A stretch of DNA of 48,667 nt, from the NCBI GenBank assembly GCA_903927465.1, contig CAIYMY010000039.1, positions 1-48,667 on the forward strand, written 5' to 3'. Positions 24,836-33,311 of this stretch are shown one piece after another. The stretch is from an uncultured Rhodospirillales bacterium. Lineage in GTDB: Bacteria > Pseudomonadota > Alphaproteobacteria > Acetobacterales > Acetobacteraceae. The notes below the pieces were generated by a model. The model ran no database searches and had not been told where the DNA came from. It worked only from the letters and a program-made list of their open reading frames with translations. Numbering within the stretch: the first letter of the stretch is position 1; each line of letters opens with the position of its first letter. The position numbers and the translations under genes are program-made.

Positions 24836-26023
24836 ATGAACCGTCGCCATGCCGTCCCGGCAGCCGAACAAAGCCCCGCCCTGATCACCGATACAGGGAG
24901 CCTCGCCGCGCTTTGCGACAGGCTGCAGCATGAGCCCTTCGTCACCGTGGATACTGAATTCATGCGTGAACGCACCTATTGGCCAGAACTCTGCCTGGTC
25001 CAATTGGCCGGCCAGCATGAGGTTGCGCTGGTGGATGCCCTGGCGCCGGGGCTCGATCTTGGCCCCCTCGGCGAATTGATGGCGCAGCCACATGTGGTGA
25101 AGGTCTTCCACGCCGCGCGGCAGGATGTGGAAATTTTTCTGCTGAAATTCGGCGCAGTGCCCCACCCGATTTTCGATACGCAAATCGCTGCCATGGTGGC
25201 CGGTTTCGGGGATCAGGCGTCCTATGATTCTCTTTGCCGGTCACTCGCCGGGGTGCAGATAGACAAGGCCCATCGCTTCAGCGATTGGTCCGCCCGGCCC
25301 TTATCCGATAGCCAATTGGCCTATGCGGCGGCGGATGTGACGCATCTGCGCAAGATTTTTGTCTCCCTCACGCTAAGCCTGGAACGGGAAGGCCGGATCG
25401 ACTGGGTGGGGCAGGAAATGGGTGCGCTGGCCGACCCCGCGACCTATTTGACCGACCCGGACACCGCTTGGGAAAAGCTTCGCCCGCGCACGTCAAACCG
25501 GCGGTTTTTGGGCGTTTTGCGCGCCATCGCCGCCTGGCGGGAACGCGAAGCCCAGCGCATCAATATCCCGCGCCAGCGGCTGGTGAAGGATGACACGCTG
25601 CTGGAGATCGCCGCCACCATGCCCGATGGCCCGGCGGAATTGGCCCGCGCGCGGGGGATTTCGGAGAACTTCGCCAAGGGCAAAAGCGGTGAGGGGCTGC
25701 TGGCGGCCATCCGCCAGGCCCGCGCTTTGCGCGAAGAAGAATTGCCGCAATTGCAGAAGGAAAAGGTCGGCCCGCCACCTTCCCCAGCGCTGGTGGCGCT
25801 GCTCAAGGTGCTGCTGGCCGCGAAGTCCGAGGAGCACGATGTCGCACCCCGCTTGCTCGCTTCCAGCGATGATCTGGAAAAGCTGGCCACCGGGCAGGAA
25901 GATGTGTCGGCACTGCATGGCTGGCGGCGGGAAGTGTTTGGGGAGGCCGCTTTGGCGCTGCGGTCCGGCCAATTGGCGCTTGGGGTGGATGGCAGGCGGG
26001 TGAAGCTGATCCCGGCGGGTTAG
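24836..26023 (+). CDS. rnd: Ribonuclease D
   Basis: About 395 aa. The DEDDy 3'-exonuclease motifs are present: FVTVDTEFMRER (Exo I), KVFHAARQDVEIF (Exo II) and LAYAAADVTHL (Exo III). A C-terminal HRDC-type region follows (REREAQRINIPRQRLVKDDTLLEIA). RNase D trims tRNA and other stable RNA 3' ends. Starts at 24836 (MNRRHAV) and 24824 (MEPVMN) are both possible; GGAAC upstream favours 24836. The protein ends IPAG, and its TAG stop lies at the left edge of repeat copy D. Confidence 0.94.
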   Translation: MNRRHAVPAAEQSPALITDTGSLAALCDRLQHEPFVTVDTEFMRERTYWPELCLVQLAGQHEVALVDALAPGLDLGPLGELMAQPHVVKVFHAARQDVEIFLLKFGAVPHPIFDTQIAAMVAGFGDQASYDSLCRSLAGVQIDKAHRFSDWSARPLSDSQLAYAAADVTHLRKIFVSLTLSLEREGRIDWVGQEMGALADPATYLTDPDTAWEKLRPRTSNRRFLGVLRAIAAWREREAQRINIPRQRLVKDDTLLEIAATMPDGPAELARARGISENFAKGKSGEGLLAAIRQARALREEELPQLQKEKVGPPPSPALVALLKVLLAAKSEEHDVAPRLLASSDDLEKLATGQEDVSALHGWRREVFGEAALALRSGQLALGVDGRRVKLIPAG

Positions 26024-26124
26024 TGCGCGTCCCGTGCACATTCGTTCACAGGACACGCACTAAACTTTTGTTTTGTCGCATTTTCCGAGTCGCCAAGTGA
26101 TCTCACTTGGCTTGAAAATGCTCT
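26022..26124 (+). repeat. 103-bp two-hairpin RIME-like element, copy D
   Basis: Hairpin 1 (26022-26061) has arms AGTGCGCGTCC/GGACACGCACT with one mismatch and GTTCAC at 23-28. The 16-bp linker is followed by hairpin 2 (26078-26121) with the common arms and an ATCT loop. The tail is TCT. The rnd stop TAG (26021-26023) and the convergent gene's TAG (26125-26123 on the minus strand) are both made at its ends. The sequence immediately outside is palindromic: CCCGGCGGGT on the left and ACCCGCCGGG on the right. Confidence 0.92.
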
Positions 26125-26473
26125 AACCCGCCGGGTTCCAGTCAAAAAGAATTATCGCGGCCGCCGCCAGGCCCAACACGCTGAACACCATGGACAGCAT
26201 GGGCCAGGCATCGCGCGGGCCGCGCATGGCAATCACAGCATTGCCAACCAAGGATACCATCACCGCCGCAATCGGCTGGGACCAATGCAATTCCCGGAAC
26301 CCCCAGACAATCAGTGCAATCCAGGTGACAAACGCCGCGCGTGACAGCCAAACCCAGAAGGTGGACGCGACTTCGGAAGCCGGGCGCATTTCTGGCGCAG
26401 GGCTTTTGGAATGGATGAAGGCGCCGATCGAAAGCAGCACCATGGCGGTGAAATACAGGGTCACCCCCCTCAA
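26123..26473 (-). CDS. Small membrane protein with about four transmembrane helices, unknown function
   Basis: 116 aa. Hydrophobic segments are near residues 4-20 (VTLYFTAMVLLSIGAF), 38-60 (TFWVWLSRAAFVTWIALIVWGF), 67-83 and 92-110. It ends DWNPAG. The start is uncertain: TTG at 26473, GTG at 26464 next to a G-rich run, or ATG at 26443. I recognise no family. It is divergent from the glycosyltransferase pair and convergent with rnd, and its stop is formed by repeat copy D. Confidence 0.6.
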   Translation of the reverse strand: MRGVTLYFTAMVLLSIGAFIHSKSPAPEMRPASEVASTFWVWLSRAAFVTWIALIVWGFRELHWSQPIAAVMVSLVGNAVIAMRGPRDAWPMLSMVFSVLGLAAAAIILFDWNPAG

Positions 26474-26555
26474 ATGCCGAACCCGAGCCCTGCCTGCAAG
26501 GGCTTTCCTGCGCGCAAAGGTCGCCCTTAGCGCTATTCCGCGCTAACGCTACGCC

Positions 26556-27689
26556 ATGACGGCCCAACCCCCCGCCCTATTGCAGGTGCTGCCCGCGCTC
26601 CGCTCCGGGGGTGTGGAACGCGGCACGCTTGAGATTGCCGAGGCGCAGATAGCCGCGGGGTTTCGCGCCATTGTGGCCTCTGCGGGTGGGGAAATGGTGC
26701 CGGCCTTGGAAGCGCTGGGCGCCAAGCACATCACTTTGCCGCTCACCGCCAAATCGCCCTTCACCCTTTGGCGCAACGCGGCTTCACTCACGGCGCTGGC
26801 GCGGGCGGAAGGGGTGGCGCTGATCCATGCGCGTTCGCGCGCGCCGGCCTGGTCGGCGCTGATGGCGGCCAGGCGCGCGGGGCTGCCCTTCGTCACCACC
26901 TATCACGGCGCTTATAATGAGGGCTTTCCTGGCAAGCGCTTCTATAATTCCGTCATGGCGCGCGGGGACCGCGTGATCGCCATCAGCCATTTCATTGCCG
27001 ATCTGATCCGGACCCGGCATGGGGTGGAGGAGGCTAGGCTTCGCGTGATCCCGCGCGGTGTTGACCCTCGGCGCTTCGATCCTGGCTTGGTGAGTGCCGA
27101 AAGGCTTGCCGCGCTGCGCAATGCCTGGGGCCTGCCTGAAGGCAACCCGATCATCATGCTGCCGGCGCGCGTGACGCGCTGGAAGGGGCAGATGGTGCTG
27201 GTTGAGGCCATGGCCCGCCTGCCAGGAGATTCGCTCGCGCTATTGGTGGGTGATGCGGAGGAACGCCCGGCCTTTCGCGCGGAATTGGAAGCCCGCATTG
27301 AAAGCCTGGGGCTGAAAGACCGCGTGCGCCTGGTGGGCCACGCCCAAGACATGCCGGCGGCGCTGCTGCTGGCGGATGTCGTGATCCATGCCTCCACCGA
27401 TGCGGAAGCCTTTGGCCGCACGGTGATTGAAGCCCAGGCCATGGCGCGCCCCGTGATTGCGAGTGACCTTGGCGCGCCGCGCGAAACCGTGCGCGAGGGT
27501 GTGACCGGCTGGCGCATCCCGCCCGGCGATGCAGCTGCACTGGCAGACGCCATCGGCAAGGCGCTTGCCCTGCCGCCCGCCGAACGCGCGGCGCTTGGCG
27601 CAAGGGCGCGGGCGGCAGTGCTTTCGGGCTACACGACTGCGGCCATGCAGGCAGCGACCATCGCCGTTTATCGGGAAGTGCTGCGATGA
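26556..27689 (+). CDS. Glycosyltransferase family 4
   Basis: 377 aa GT-B enzyme. LRSGGVERGTLEIAEAQIAAGF is the N-terminal donor-fold signature. VIPRGVDPRRFDP links the two domains. EAFGRTVIEAQAMARPVIASDLGAPRETV holds the EX7E motif of GT4 retaining transferases. ALIHARSRAPAWSALMAARRAGLPFVTTYHG suits enzymes of lipopolysaccharide core or capsule synthesis. It is coupled by ATGA (27686-27689) to a heptosyltransferase-like gene, supporting a core-oligosaccharide role. Confidence 0.92.
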   Translation: MTAQPPALLQVLPALRSGGVERGTLEIAEAQIAAGFRAIVASAGGEMVPALEALGAKHITLPLTAKSPFTLWRNAASLTALARAEGVALIHARSRAPAWSALMAARRAGLPFVTTYHGAYNEGFPGKRFYNSVMARGDRVIAISHFIADLIRTRHGVEEARLRVIPRGVDPRRFDPGLVSAERLAALRNAWGLPEGNPIIMLPARVTRWKGQMVLVEAMARLPGDSLALLVGDAEERPAFRAELEARIESLGLKDRVRLVGHAQDMPAALLLADVVIHASTDAEAFGRTVIEAQAMARPVIASDLGAPRETVREGVTGWRIPPGDAAALADAIGKALALPPAERAALGARARAAVLSGYTTAAMQAATIAVYREVLR

Positions 27690-28612
27690 AGCCACGTATC
27701 CTGGTGATCAAGCTGGGTGCATTGGGGGATTTCGCCCAAGCCTTTGGGCCTTTTGCGGCGATCAGGGCGCATCACCCGGGGGCGGAGATCACGCTGTTGA
27801 CCACGCCGCCCTTCGCCCCCCTTGCGCGGCAGGCGCCGTGGTTTGACCTGGTGTGGGAGGATGGCCGGCCAAAGGGCCTCGCCGCGCTTTGGGCCTTGGG
27901 GCGGAGGCTGCGCGCGGCGCGCTTTGGTCGCGTTTATGATTTGCAGACCTCTGACCGGTCCTCGCGCTATCGCTGGCTGGTCGGGCGCGGGGTGGAATGG
28001 TCCGGCATTGCCGCCGGCGCTTCCCACCCACATGCCAATCCGCGCCGCGATTTCATGCACACGGTGGAACGCCAGCGGGAGCAATTGGCGATGGCCGGGA
28101 TCGGCCAATTCCCGGCGCTCGCGCTTGATTGGCTTGATGCCGATATCACGCGCTTCGCCTTGCCGGATCGCTTTGCGCTGCTGATCCCCGGCGCGTCACC
28201 CGGCAGGCCGGCCAAGCGTTGGCCGGTGGAGAATTTTGCGGCCTTGGCGGCGGCGCTGGATATCCCGGCCGTCATCCTGGGTGGCCCGGCAGAAGCCAGC
28301 CTGGGCACGGCCATCACGGAGACTGCCCCAGGCGCGCGTGACCTGACGGGCAAGACAAGCTTTGCCGATATCGCGGCCCTCGCCCGCCGCGCTGCCTTTT
28401 GCATCGGCAATGATACAGGCCCGACGCACCTTGCCGCCGTGGCTGGCTGCCCGACCCTGGCGCTGTTCGGTGAGGATAGCGACCCCGCGCTTTGCGCCCC
28501 GCGCGGCCCGCGTGTGGCCGTGCTGCGGCGCCAGCCCTTGGGCAGCCTGCTACTCGCCGATGTGCAGGGCGCCCTTCGGGATTTGATCAACCAAACCGCC
28601 GTAACGGCTTGA
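27686..28612 (+). CDS. Glycosyltransferase family 9 (heptosyltransferase-like)
   Basis: 308 aa. It begins ILVIKLGALGDFAQAFGPFAAIRAHHPGAEITLLT, the standard GT9 N-terminus with the catalytic aspartate in GD. The nucleotide-sugar site is CIGNDTGPTHLAAVAGCPTLALFG, and LIPGASPGRPAKRWP is the phosphate-binding loop. GT9 enzymes add heptose or related sugars to lipid A-core in the cytoplasm. It is translationally coupled to the GT4 gene upstream. thrS starts 57 bp downstream. Confidence 0.93.
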   Translation: MKPRILVIKLGALGDFAQAFGPFAAIRAHHPGAEITLLTTPPFAPLARQAPWFDLVWEDGRPKGLAALWALGRRLRAARFGRVYDLQTSDRSSRYRWLVGRGVEWSGIAAGASHPHANPRRDFMHTVERQREQLAMAGIGQFPALALDWLDADITRFALPDRFALLIPGASPGRPAKRWPVENFAALAAALDIPAVILGGPAEASLGTAITETAPGARDLTGKTSFADIAALARRAAFCIGNDTGPTHLAAVAGCPTLALFGEDSDPALCAPRGPRVAVLRRQPLGSLLLADVQGALRDLINQTAVTA

Positions 28613-28669
28613 CCCGGAAGGGGCCTCTGCCCATGGTCCGGCCTGCTTTCAACCAATAGGACGCTGTTC

Positions 28670-30604
28670 ATGCCCGCGATTACCCTGCCCGATGGTTCCA
28701 TCCGCCAATTTGACGGCGCGGTGACGGGCACCACTATCGCGGCGGCGATTGGCCCTGGCCTGGCCAAGGCGGCACTTGCCATGGAAGTGGATGGCAAGCT
28801 GCGCGATCTTTCGGCCAGCATCACCCAGGACGCCAAGCTGCGCTTCATCACGCGCCGCGACCCAGAAGCGCTTGAGATGATCCGCCATGATTGCGCCCAT
28901 GTGCTGGCCGAAGCCGTGCAGGCGCTTTATCCCGGCACGCAAGTCACGATCGGCCCTTCGATTGAAAACGGCTTCTATTACGATTTCGCGCGCAATGAGC
29001 CCTTCACGCCGGATGATTTCGCCAAGATCGAGGCGAAGATGCGCGAAATCATTGCGCGCAATGATGCCTTTATGCGCGAAGAATGGGACCGTGAGGATGC
29101 GATCCGTTTCTTCTCCGACAAGGGTGAACGCTACAAGGCGGAATTGATCCAGGATTTGCCGAAATCCGAAATCATCAGCATCTACAAGCAAGGCGCTTGG
29201 ACCGATTTGTGCCGCGGTCCGCATATGCGCGGCACGGGCGATATCGGCACTGCCTTCAAGCTGATGAAGGTGGCCGGCGCATATTGGCGCGGCGATCATC
29301 GCAACGCGATGTTGAGCCGGATTTATGCCACCGCCTGGCGCGACCAGAAGGAACTCGACGCCTATCTTTTGCAGTTGGAAGAAGCGGAAAAGCGCGACCA
29401 CCGCAAAATCGGCAAGGAAATGGGGCTGTTCCATCTGCAGGATGAGGCGGTGGGCTCGGTCTTCTGGCACCCCAAGGGCTGGCGGCTTTATCGCACCGTG
29501 GAAGCCTATATGCGCCGCCGCCTGGATATCGCCGATTATCAGGAAGTGAAGACGCCACAATTGGTGGATCGCAAGCTTTGGGAAGCTTCCGGGCATTGGG
29601 AAAAATTCCGCGAAAACATGTTCGTGGCGCGCGTGGAAGATGAAGACGAAAAAGACCGCGTGCTGGCGCTGAAGCCGATGAATTGTCCCTGCCATGTGCA
29701 GATTTTCAATCAGGGCTTGCGGTCTTACCGTGAATTGCCATTGCGCATGGCGGAATTCGGCGCTTGCCATCGCTATGAACCCTCGGGCGCGCTGCACGGC
29801 ATCATGCGCGTGCGCAGCTTCGTCCAGGATGATGCGCATATCTTCTGCGCTGAAGAACAGATCGCCGATGAAACGGTGCGCTTCGTCGCCTTGCTATCTT
29901 CCATCTACCGCGATTTCGGCTTTACCGAATTCCGCGTGAAATTCTCAGATCGCCCGGCGCGGCGCGCGGGGACGGATTCGGTCTGGGATCAGGCGGAAGG
30001 CGCGCTGAAGGATGCCTGCCGCATTGCGGGCGTTGAATATGAATTGAACCCCGGTGAGGGCGCGTTTTACGGCCCCAAGCTGGAATTCGTGCTGCGGGAC
30101 GCGATTGGCCGCGATTGGCAATGCGGCACGCTGCAAGTGGATTTCGTGCTGCCAGAGCGGCTGGATGCAGAATATGTCGCGGAAGATGGCTCCCGCCGCC
30201 GCCCCGTTATGCTGCACCGCGCCATCCTGGGGTCTTTTGAACGCTTCCTTGGCATATTGATCGAAGAACATGCCGGGCGCTTCCCGCTTTGGCTCGCCCC
30301 GGTTCAGGTGGTGGTGGCGACCATTGTGGATGAGGCCGCGCCCTTCGCCCGCCAAGCCGCCGCCGCTTTGCAAAAGGCCGGGGTCGCGGTTTCGCTTGAT
30401 CTCAGAAACGAGAAAATCAACCGCAAGGTGGTGGATCACATTGAACAGCGCGTGCCCATCCTGGCCGTGATTGGCCGGCGAGAGGCTGAGGAAGGCACCA
30501 TCGTGCTCCGCCGCCTGCCAGGGCGGGATCAAGAAACGCTGAAGCTTGCCGATGCCGTGGCTTTGTTGGCCGCGGAGGCGACGCCGCCGGATTTGCGGGC
30601 CTGA
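28670..30604 (+). CDS. thrS: Threonyl-tRNA synthetase
   Basis: 644 aa. An N-terminal TGS domain ([13 protein letters not shown]) leads into the editing domain with its [11 protein letters not shown] motif (HxxxH-type). The class II catalytic core has zinc ligand Cys in [10 protein letters not shown], motif 2 ([31 protein letters not shown]) and motif 3 ([23 protein letters not shown]). A C-terminal anticodon-binding domain is present. It is followed by infC, the common bacterial arrangement. A short CCGCCC/GGGCGG hairpin follows the stop but without a U-run. Confidence 0.98.
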   Translation: MPAITLPDGSIRQFDGAVTGTTIAAAIGPGLAKAALAMEVDGKLRDLSASITQDAKLRFITRRDPEALEMIRHDCAHVLAEAVQALYPGTQVTIGPSIENGFYYDFARNEPFTPDDFAKIEAKMREIIARNDAFMREEWDREDAIRFFSDKGERYKAELIQDLPKSEIISIYKQGAWTDLCRGPHMRGTGDIGTAFKLMKVAGAYWRGDHRNAMLSRIYATAWRDQKELDAYLLQLEEAEKRDHRKIGKEMGLFHLQDEAVGSVFWHPKGWRLYRTVEAYMRRRLDIADYQEVKTPQLVDRKLWEASGHWEKFRENMFVARVEDEDEKDRVLALKPMNCPCHVQIFNQGLRSYRELPLRMAEFGACHRYEPSGALHGIMRVRSFVQDDAHIFCAEEQIADETVRFVALLSSIYRDFGFTEFRVKFSDRPARRAGTDSVWDQAEGALKDACRIAGVEYELNPGEGAFYGPKLEFVLRDAIGRDWQCGTLQVDFVLPERLDAEYVAEDGSRRRPVMLHRAILGSFERFLGILIEEHAGRFPLWLAPVQVVVATIVDEAAPFARQAAAALQKAGVAVSLDLRNEKINRKVVDHIEQRVPILAVIGRREAEEGTIVLRRLPGRDQETLKLADAVALLAAEATPPDLRA

Positions 30605-30659
30605 GCGCTATTTTGTCTGGGATTTCCGCCCTTCATGGGCGGCAAAGCCAAGGGAAAAC

Positions 30660-30688
30660 TTGCAGACGGCTCCCCAAAAGCCCATAAA
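30660..30688 (+). promoter_or_regulatory. Candidate promoter for infC
   Basis: TTGCAG (30660-30665), a 17-bp spacer and CATAAA (30683-30688), 35 bp upstream of the likely AUA start. It would let infC be expressed independently of thrS. Confidence 0.45.
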
Positions 30689-30722
30689 TACGCCGTTCTG
30701 ATAACCACGACAGGAGAGTACC

Positions 30723-31268
30723 ATAGCTCGACCCCCTATGCCCGCCGCCCAGCAGGCCCCCGCGCGTGAAGGCCCGCGTATCAATGATGAAATCCGTGTC
30801 CCTCAGGTCCGCCTGATTGATGACGCCGGAGAGATGCTAGGCGTCATGTCTGCCCGCGAAGCGCTGATCCGCGCTTATGATCTCGGCCTGGACCTGGTGG
30901 AAATCTCGCCCAATGCTGTGCCGCCCGTCTGCAAGATCCTGGATTACGGGAAGTACAAATACGAGCAGCAGAAAAAGGCGAATGAGGCGCGCAAGAAGCA
31001 GAAGGTCGTCGAAATCAAGGAAATCAAGGTTCGCCCGAATATTGATGATCATGATTACGATGTGAAGATGAAGCAGATGAAGAACTTCATCGGCGAAGGC
31101 GACAAGGTGAAGGTGACACTTCGCTTCCGTGGCCGAGAAATGGCGCACCAGGAATTGGGCGTGAAGGTGCTGGAACGCATTCGCAGCGACCTGAATGAAT
31201 TGGTGAAGGTCGAACAAATGCCCAAGCTTGAAAACCGCCAGATGGTGATGGTGGTTTCACCGAAATAG
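30723..31268 (+). CDS. infC: Translation initiation factor IF-3, probable AUA start codon
   Basis: 181 aa from ATA at 30723 (ATA GCT CGA CCC CCT ATG). The first ATG (30738) is five codons later and 21 nt from the ribosome site, while AGGAG (30712-30716) lies 6 nt before the ATA. Non-standard starts in infC let IF-3 limit its own translation in E. coli (AUU). The N-domain ([33 protein letters not shown]) and the linker and C-domain ([27 protein letters not shown]) are complete. A strong terminator follows at 31286. The rplT and rpmI genes that often follow infC are absent here. Confidence 0.95.
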   Translation: MARPPMPAAQQAPAREGPRINDEIRVPQVRLIDDAGEMLGVMSAREALIRAYDLGLDLVEISPNAVPPVCKILDYGKYKYEQQKKANEARKKQKVVEIKEIKVRPNIDDHDYDVKMKQMKNFIGEGDKVKVTLRFRGREMAHQELGVKVLERIRSDLNELVKVEQMPKLENRQMVMVVSPK

Positions 31269-31285
31269 GCCGTGCCGACGCGGCG

Positions 31286-31317
31286 GCGTGATTCAGCAAG
31301 CTGGATCACGCTTTTTT
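31286..31317 (+). terminator. Intrinsic terminator after infC
   Basis: An 11-bp stem (31286-31296 with 31301-31311, GCGTGATTCAG/CTGGATCACGC, one G-T pair) with a CAAG loop is followed by six T residues (31312-31317). It is the most canonical rho-independent terminator in the window. Confidence 0.92.
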
Positions 31318-31397
31318 GCGCATATCGGGACGGACGGATACCCTGAACCCGGCCGGCCATAAGCTTCATTCACCTTTGGCAACCCCCGAGCCACCCC

Positions 31398-33272
31398 ATG
31401 CCCGAAAGCGCCCTTGCCAGCCTTGAACTCGCCGCCGCCCGCAACCCAGCGGGGGCGATGGATCTATTGCTTGTGACGGTGCGGCGGATTGCTGCCGGGA
31501 CCAGTCTAGAAGAACTCGCCACTCCAGAGGCGCCGCAACTGACTGAGGTGCTGGCGACGCGGCTTGCCGCAGCCACGGCGCGCATCCTGACCGATCCTGC
31601 TGTTGCGTTTAATGACAGCGTTGCGCTGCGCCTGGCTGCCATTGGTCGCGTTTTGGATCACGTGCATGCCATCAGCGGCTTTGGCAGCTCGGACCATATT
31701 CTGCGCATGCTCGGCGCCGGCGATACTCACGGGCTGCGGCGCCTTTTCCAGGAAGACAGGCGGGCTTTTTCGAGGGCTTGGCTGCTGTTTTCCGTGGATT
31801 CGGCACTGCCCATTGATGTCGGTGCCCTGTTGGAAGCACCCGCGCCGCTCGCGCTGCTGGTGGCGATGGGCCTGGTTTCGCAAAAACCCATCCTCACCGA
31901 AGCCGGGCATCGCCGGCGCGAAGAATTGGTGAGCCTCGCCGGGCGGCTCAGGCCCGTGCCGCTACCGCTTTCGGTGGATCATTTGGTGCTGCTCTCAGCA
32001 GCCTGGATGCTGTGTTCCTATGCCGGGGCGCGCGACAAGCATGGCATCAAGCCCGTACTGAACCGCGTGCTGCGCCAATGGGCTGAGGGGATTGGCATCA
32101 GCGATGCGGCGTTGCCCCCGATCCGGGCGCTGAAGACGCGCCCGACCTTGTTGATCGCGGCCGAGATCATGCATTCCAACCACGTGCAGTATCGCTATTT
32201 CGGGCAGTATCTGCGTCAGCTTCGCCAGCGTTTCCGCCTGGTGCTGGTGACCGAGGAAGCCCAGGCCGATAGCAGCGTGCGCATGTTGTATGATGAGGTT
32301 CATGCTTTCAAGCGCGAAGGCGGAACGAGTTATTTCAACAATTTGGCAGACACGATCAAATCCATCGCCCCGGATGTGATCTTTTGGCTGAGTGTTGGCA
32401 TGCGCCATTGGGGGCCGGTGCTCGCTAATTTCCGCCTGGCACCCATTCAATTGGCCGGGCTTGGGCATTCGGCCTCCACCTTCTGCGACACCGTGGATTA
32501 CTACTTCACCGAAGAAGGTTATGTCGGCGACCCGGGCCTATTGTCCGAACAAGTGGTGCTGCTGCCAGATGAGAGCCTGATTTTTGAGAGATCACCGCAT
32601 TACACGCCGCTGCCTCCCATTATTCGCGAAACCGCACAGCCCTTGCGCGTCGTGCTGCCTTCCAACCTATTGAAGCTCAATCCGCATTTTATCGGCGTCT
32701 TGCGGCGTATTCGCGAAAAGGCCGGCCGGCCGTTGGAATTTCGCGTCTTCCCGAATGTCTCAGGCCTTGAGCTCATGGCGACCAAGCGCGTCTTTGACCA
32801 GCATTTGCCCGGCAGCATCGTGTATCCCGTCATGGCCTATAACGCCTATCTGGCAGAGCTGAACGCTTGTGATCTGAACCTGAGCCCCTTCCCCTTTGGC
32901 GGCCTGCATAGCGTTGTTGATTCGCTACGCCAGGGCATTCCGGTGGTAGCACTGGAAGGGCTTGATCTGCATGCGCGCACGGATTCCATGTTGCTGCGCC
33001 GTCTTGGCATGCCGGAATGGCTGATTACCCAGAACGAGGATGAGTATATCACCGCAGCATTGCGTGTAATTGACAATGACGAGGAACGGATTGCGCTGAG
33101 CCGCCAGGCGCTGGCGCTCGATGTCGACCGCGTCTTGTTTGGTGATGCGACCACGCCGCTCCGCGGCGATGTGGTGGATGCGATGTGGTGGGTTTACCAG
33201 AATCATGATGCGATCAAGGCCTCTGGTCGCAAGGTGTTTCGCGCCGCGGATCGCACGCCGTCTCCCGCATAA
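31398..33272 (+). CDS. HMW1C-like GT41-family glycosyltransferase (putative protein N-glucosyltransferase)
   Basis: 624 aa. The C-terminal two-thirds follow the HMW1C/NGT pattern: AEIMHSNHVQYRYF (257-268), LAPIQLAGLGHSAST, EEGYVGDPGLLSEQVVLLP, LLKLNPHF with Lys426 at the UDP-sugar-binding position, NACDLNLSPFPFGGLHSVVDSL (489-510), HARTD (525-529) and LGMPEWLITQNEDEY. The N-terminal helical part suits the all-alpha domain of that family. HMW1C enzymes work in the cytoplasm, placing glucose on Asn of adhesins. No adhesin is nearby, so targets are unknown. It starts 80 bp after the infC terminator. A nucleocytoplasmic OGT-like O-transferase is a less likely alternative. Confidence 0.85.
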   Translation: MPESALASLELAAARNPAGAMDLLLVTVRRIAAGTSLEELATPEAPQLTEVLATRLAAATARILTDPAVAFNDSVALRLAAIGRVLDHVHAISGFGSSDHILRMLGAGDTHGLRRLFQEDRRAFSRAWLLFSVDSALPIDVGALLEAPAPLALLVAMGLVSQKPILTEAGHRRREELVSLAGRLRPVPLPLSVDHLVLLSAAWMLCSYAGARDKHGIKPVLNRVLRQWAEGIGISDAALPPIRALKTRPTLLIAAEIMHSNHVQYRYFGQYLRQLRQRFRLVLVTEEAQADSSVRMLYDEVHAFKREGGTSYFNNLADTIKSIAPDVIFWLSVGMRHWGPVLANFRLAPIQLAGLGHSASTFCDTVDYYFTEEGYVGDPGLLSEQVVLLPDESLIFERSPHYTPLPPIIRETAQPLRVVLPSNLLKLNPHFIGVLRRIREKAGRPLEFRVFPNVSGLELMATKRVFDQHLPGSIVYPVMAYNAYLAELNACDLNLSPFPFGGLHSVVDSLRQGIPVVALEGLDLHARTDSMLLRRLGMPEWLITQNEDEYITAALRVIDNDEERIALSRQALALDVDRVLFGDATTPLRGDVVDAMWWVYQNHDAIKASGRKVFRAADRTPSPA

Positions 33273-33311
33273 CCGAAGCGGGTGCTTTCAGCCGGGCGGC
33301 GTAGGCATTAC

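Noticed and set aside
28649-29839. 396-codon minus-strand frame opposite thrS
   Set aside because: The sense gene is unmistakable thrS; the antisense product is rich in His and Phe with no family features.
30626-30642. CCGCCC/GGGCGG hairpin as the thrS terminator
   Set aside because: Only six base pairs and no T-run; read-through into infC or use of the infC promoter is more likely.
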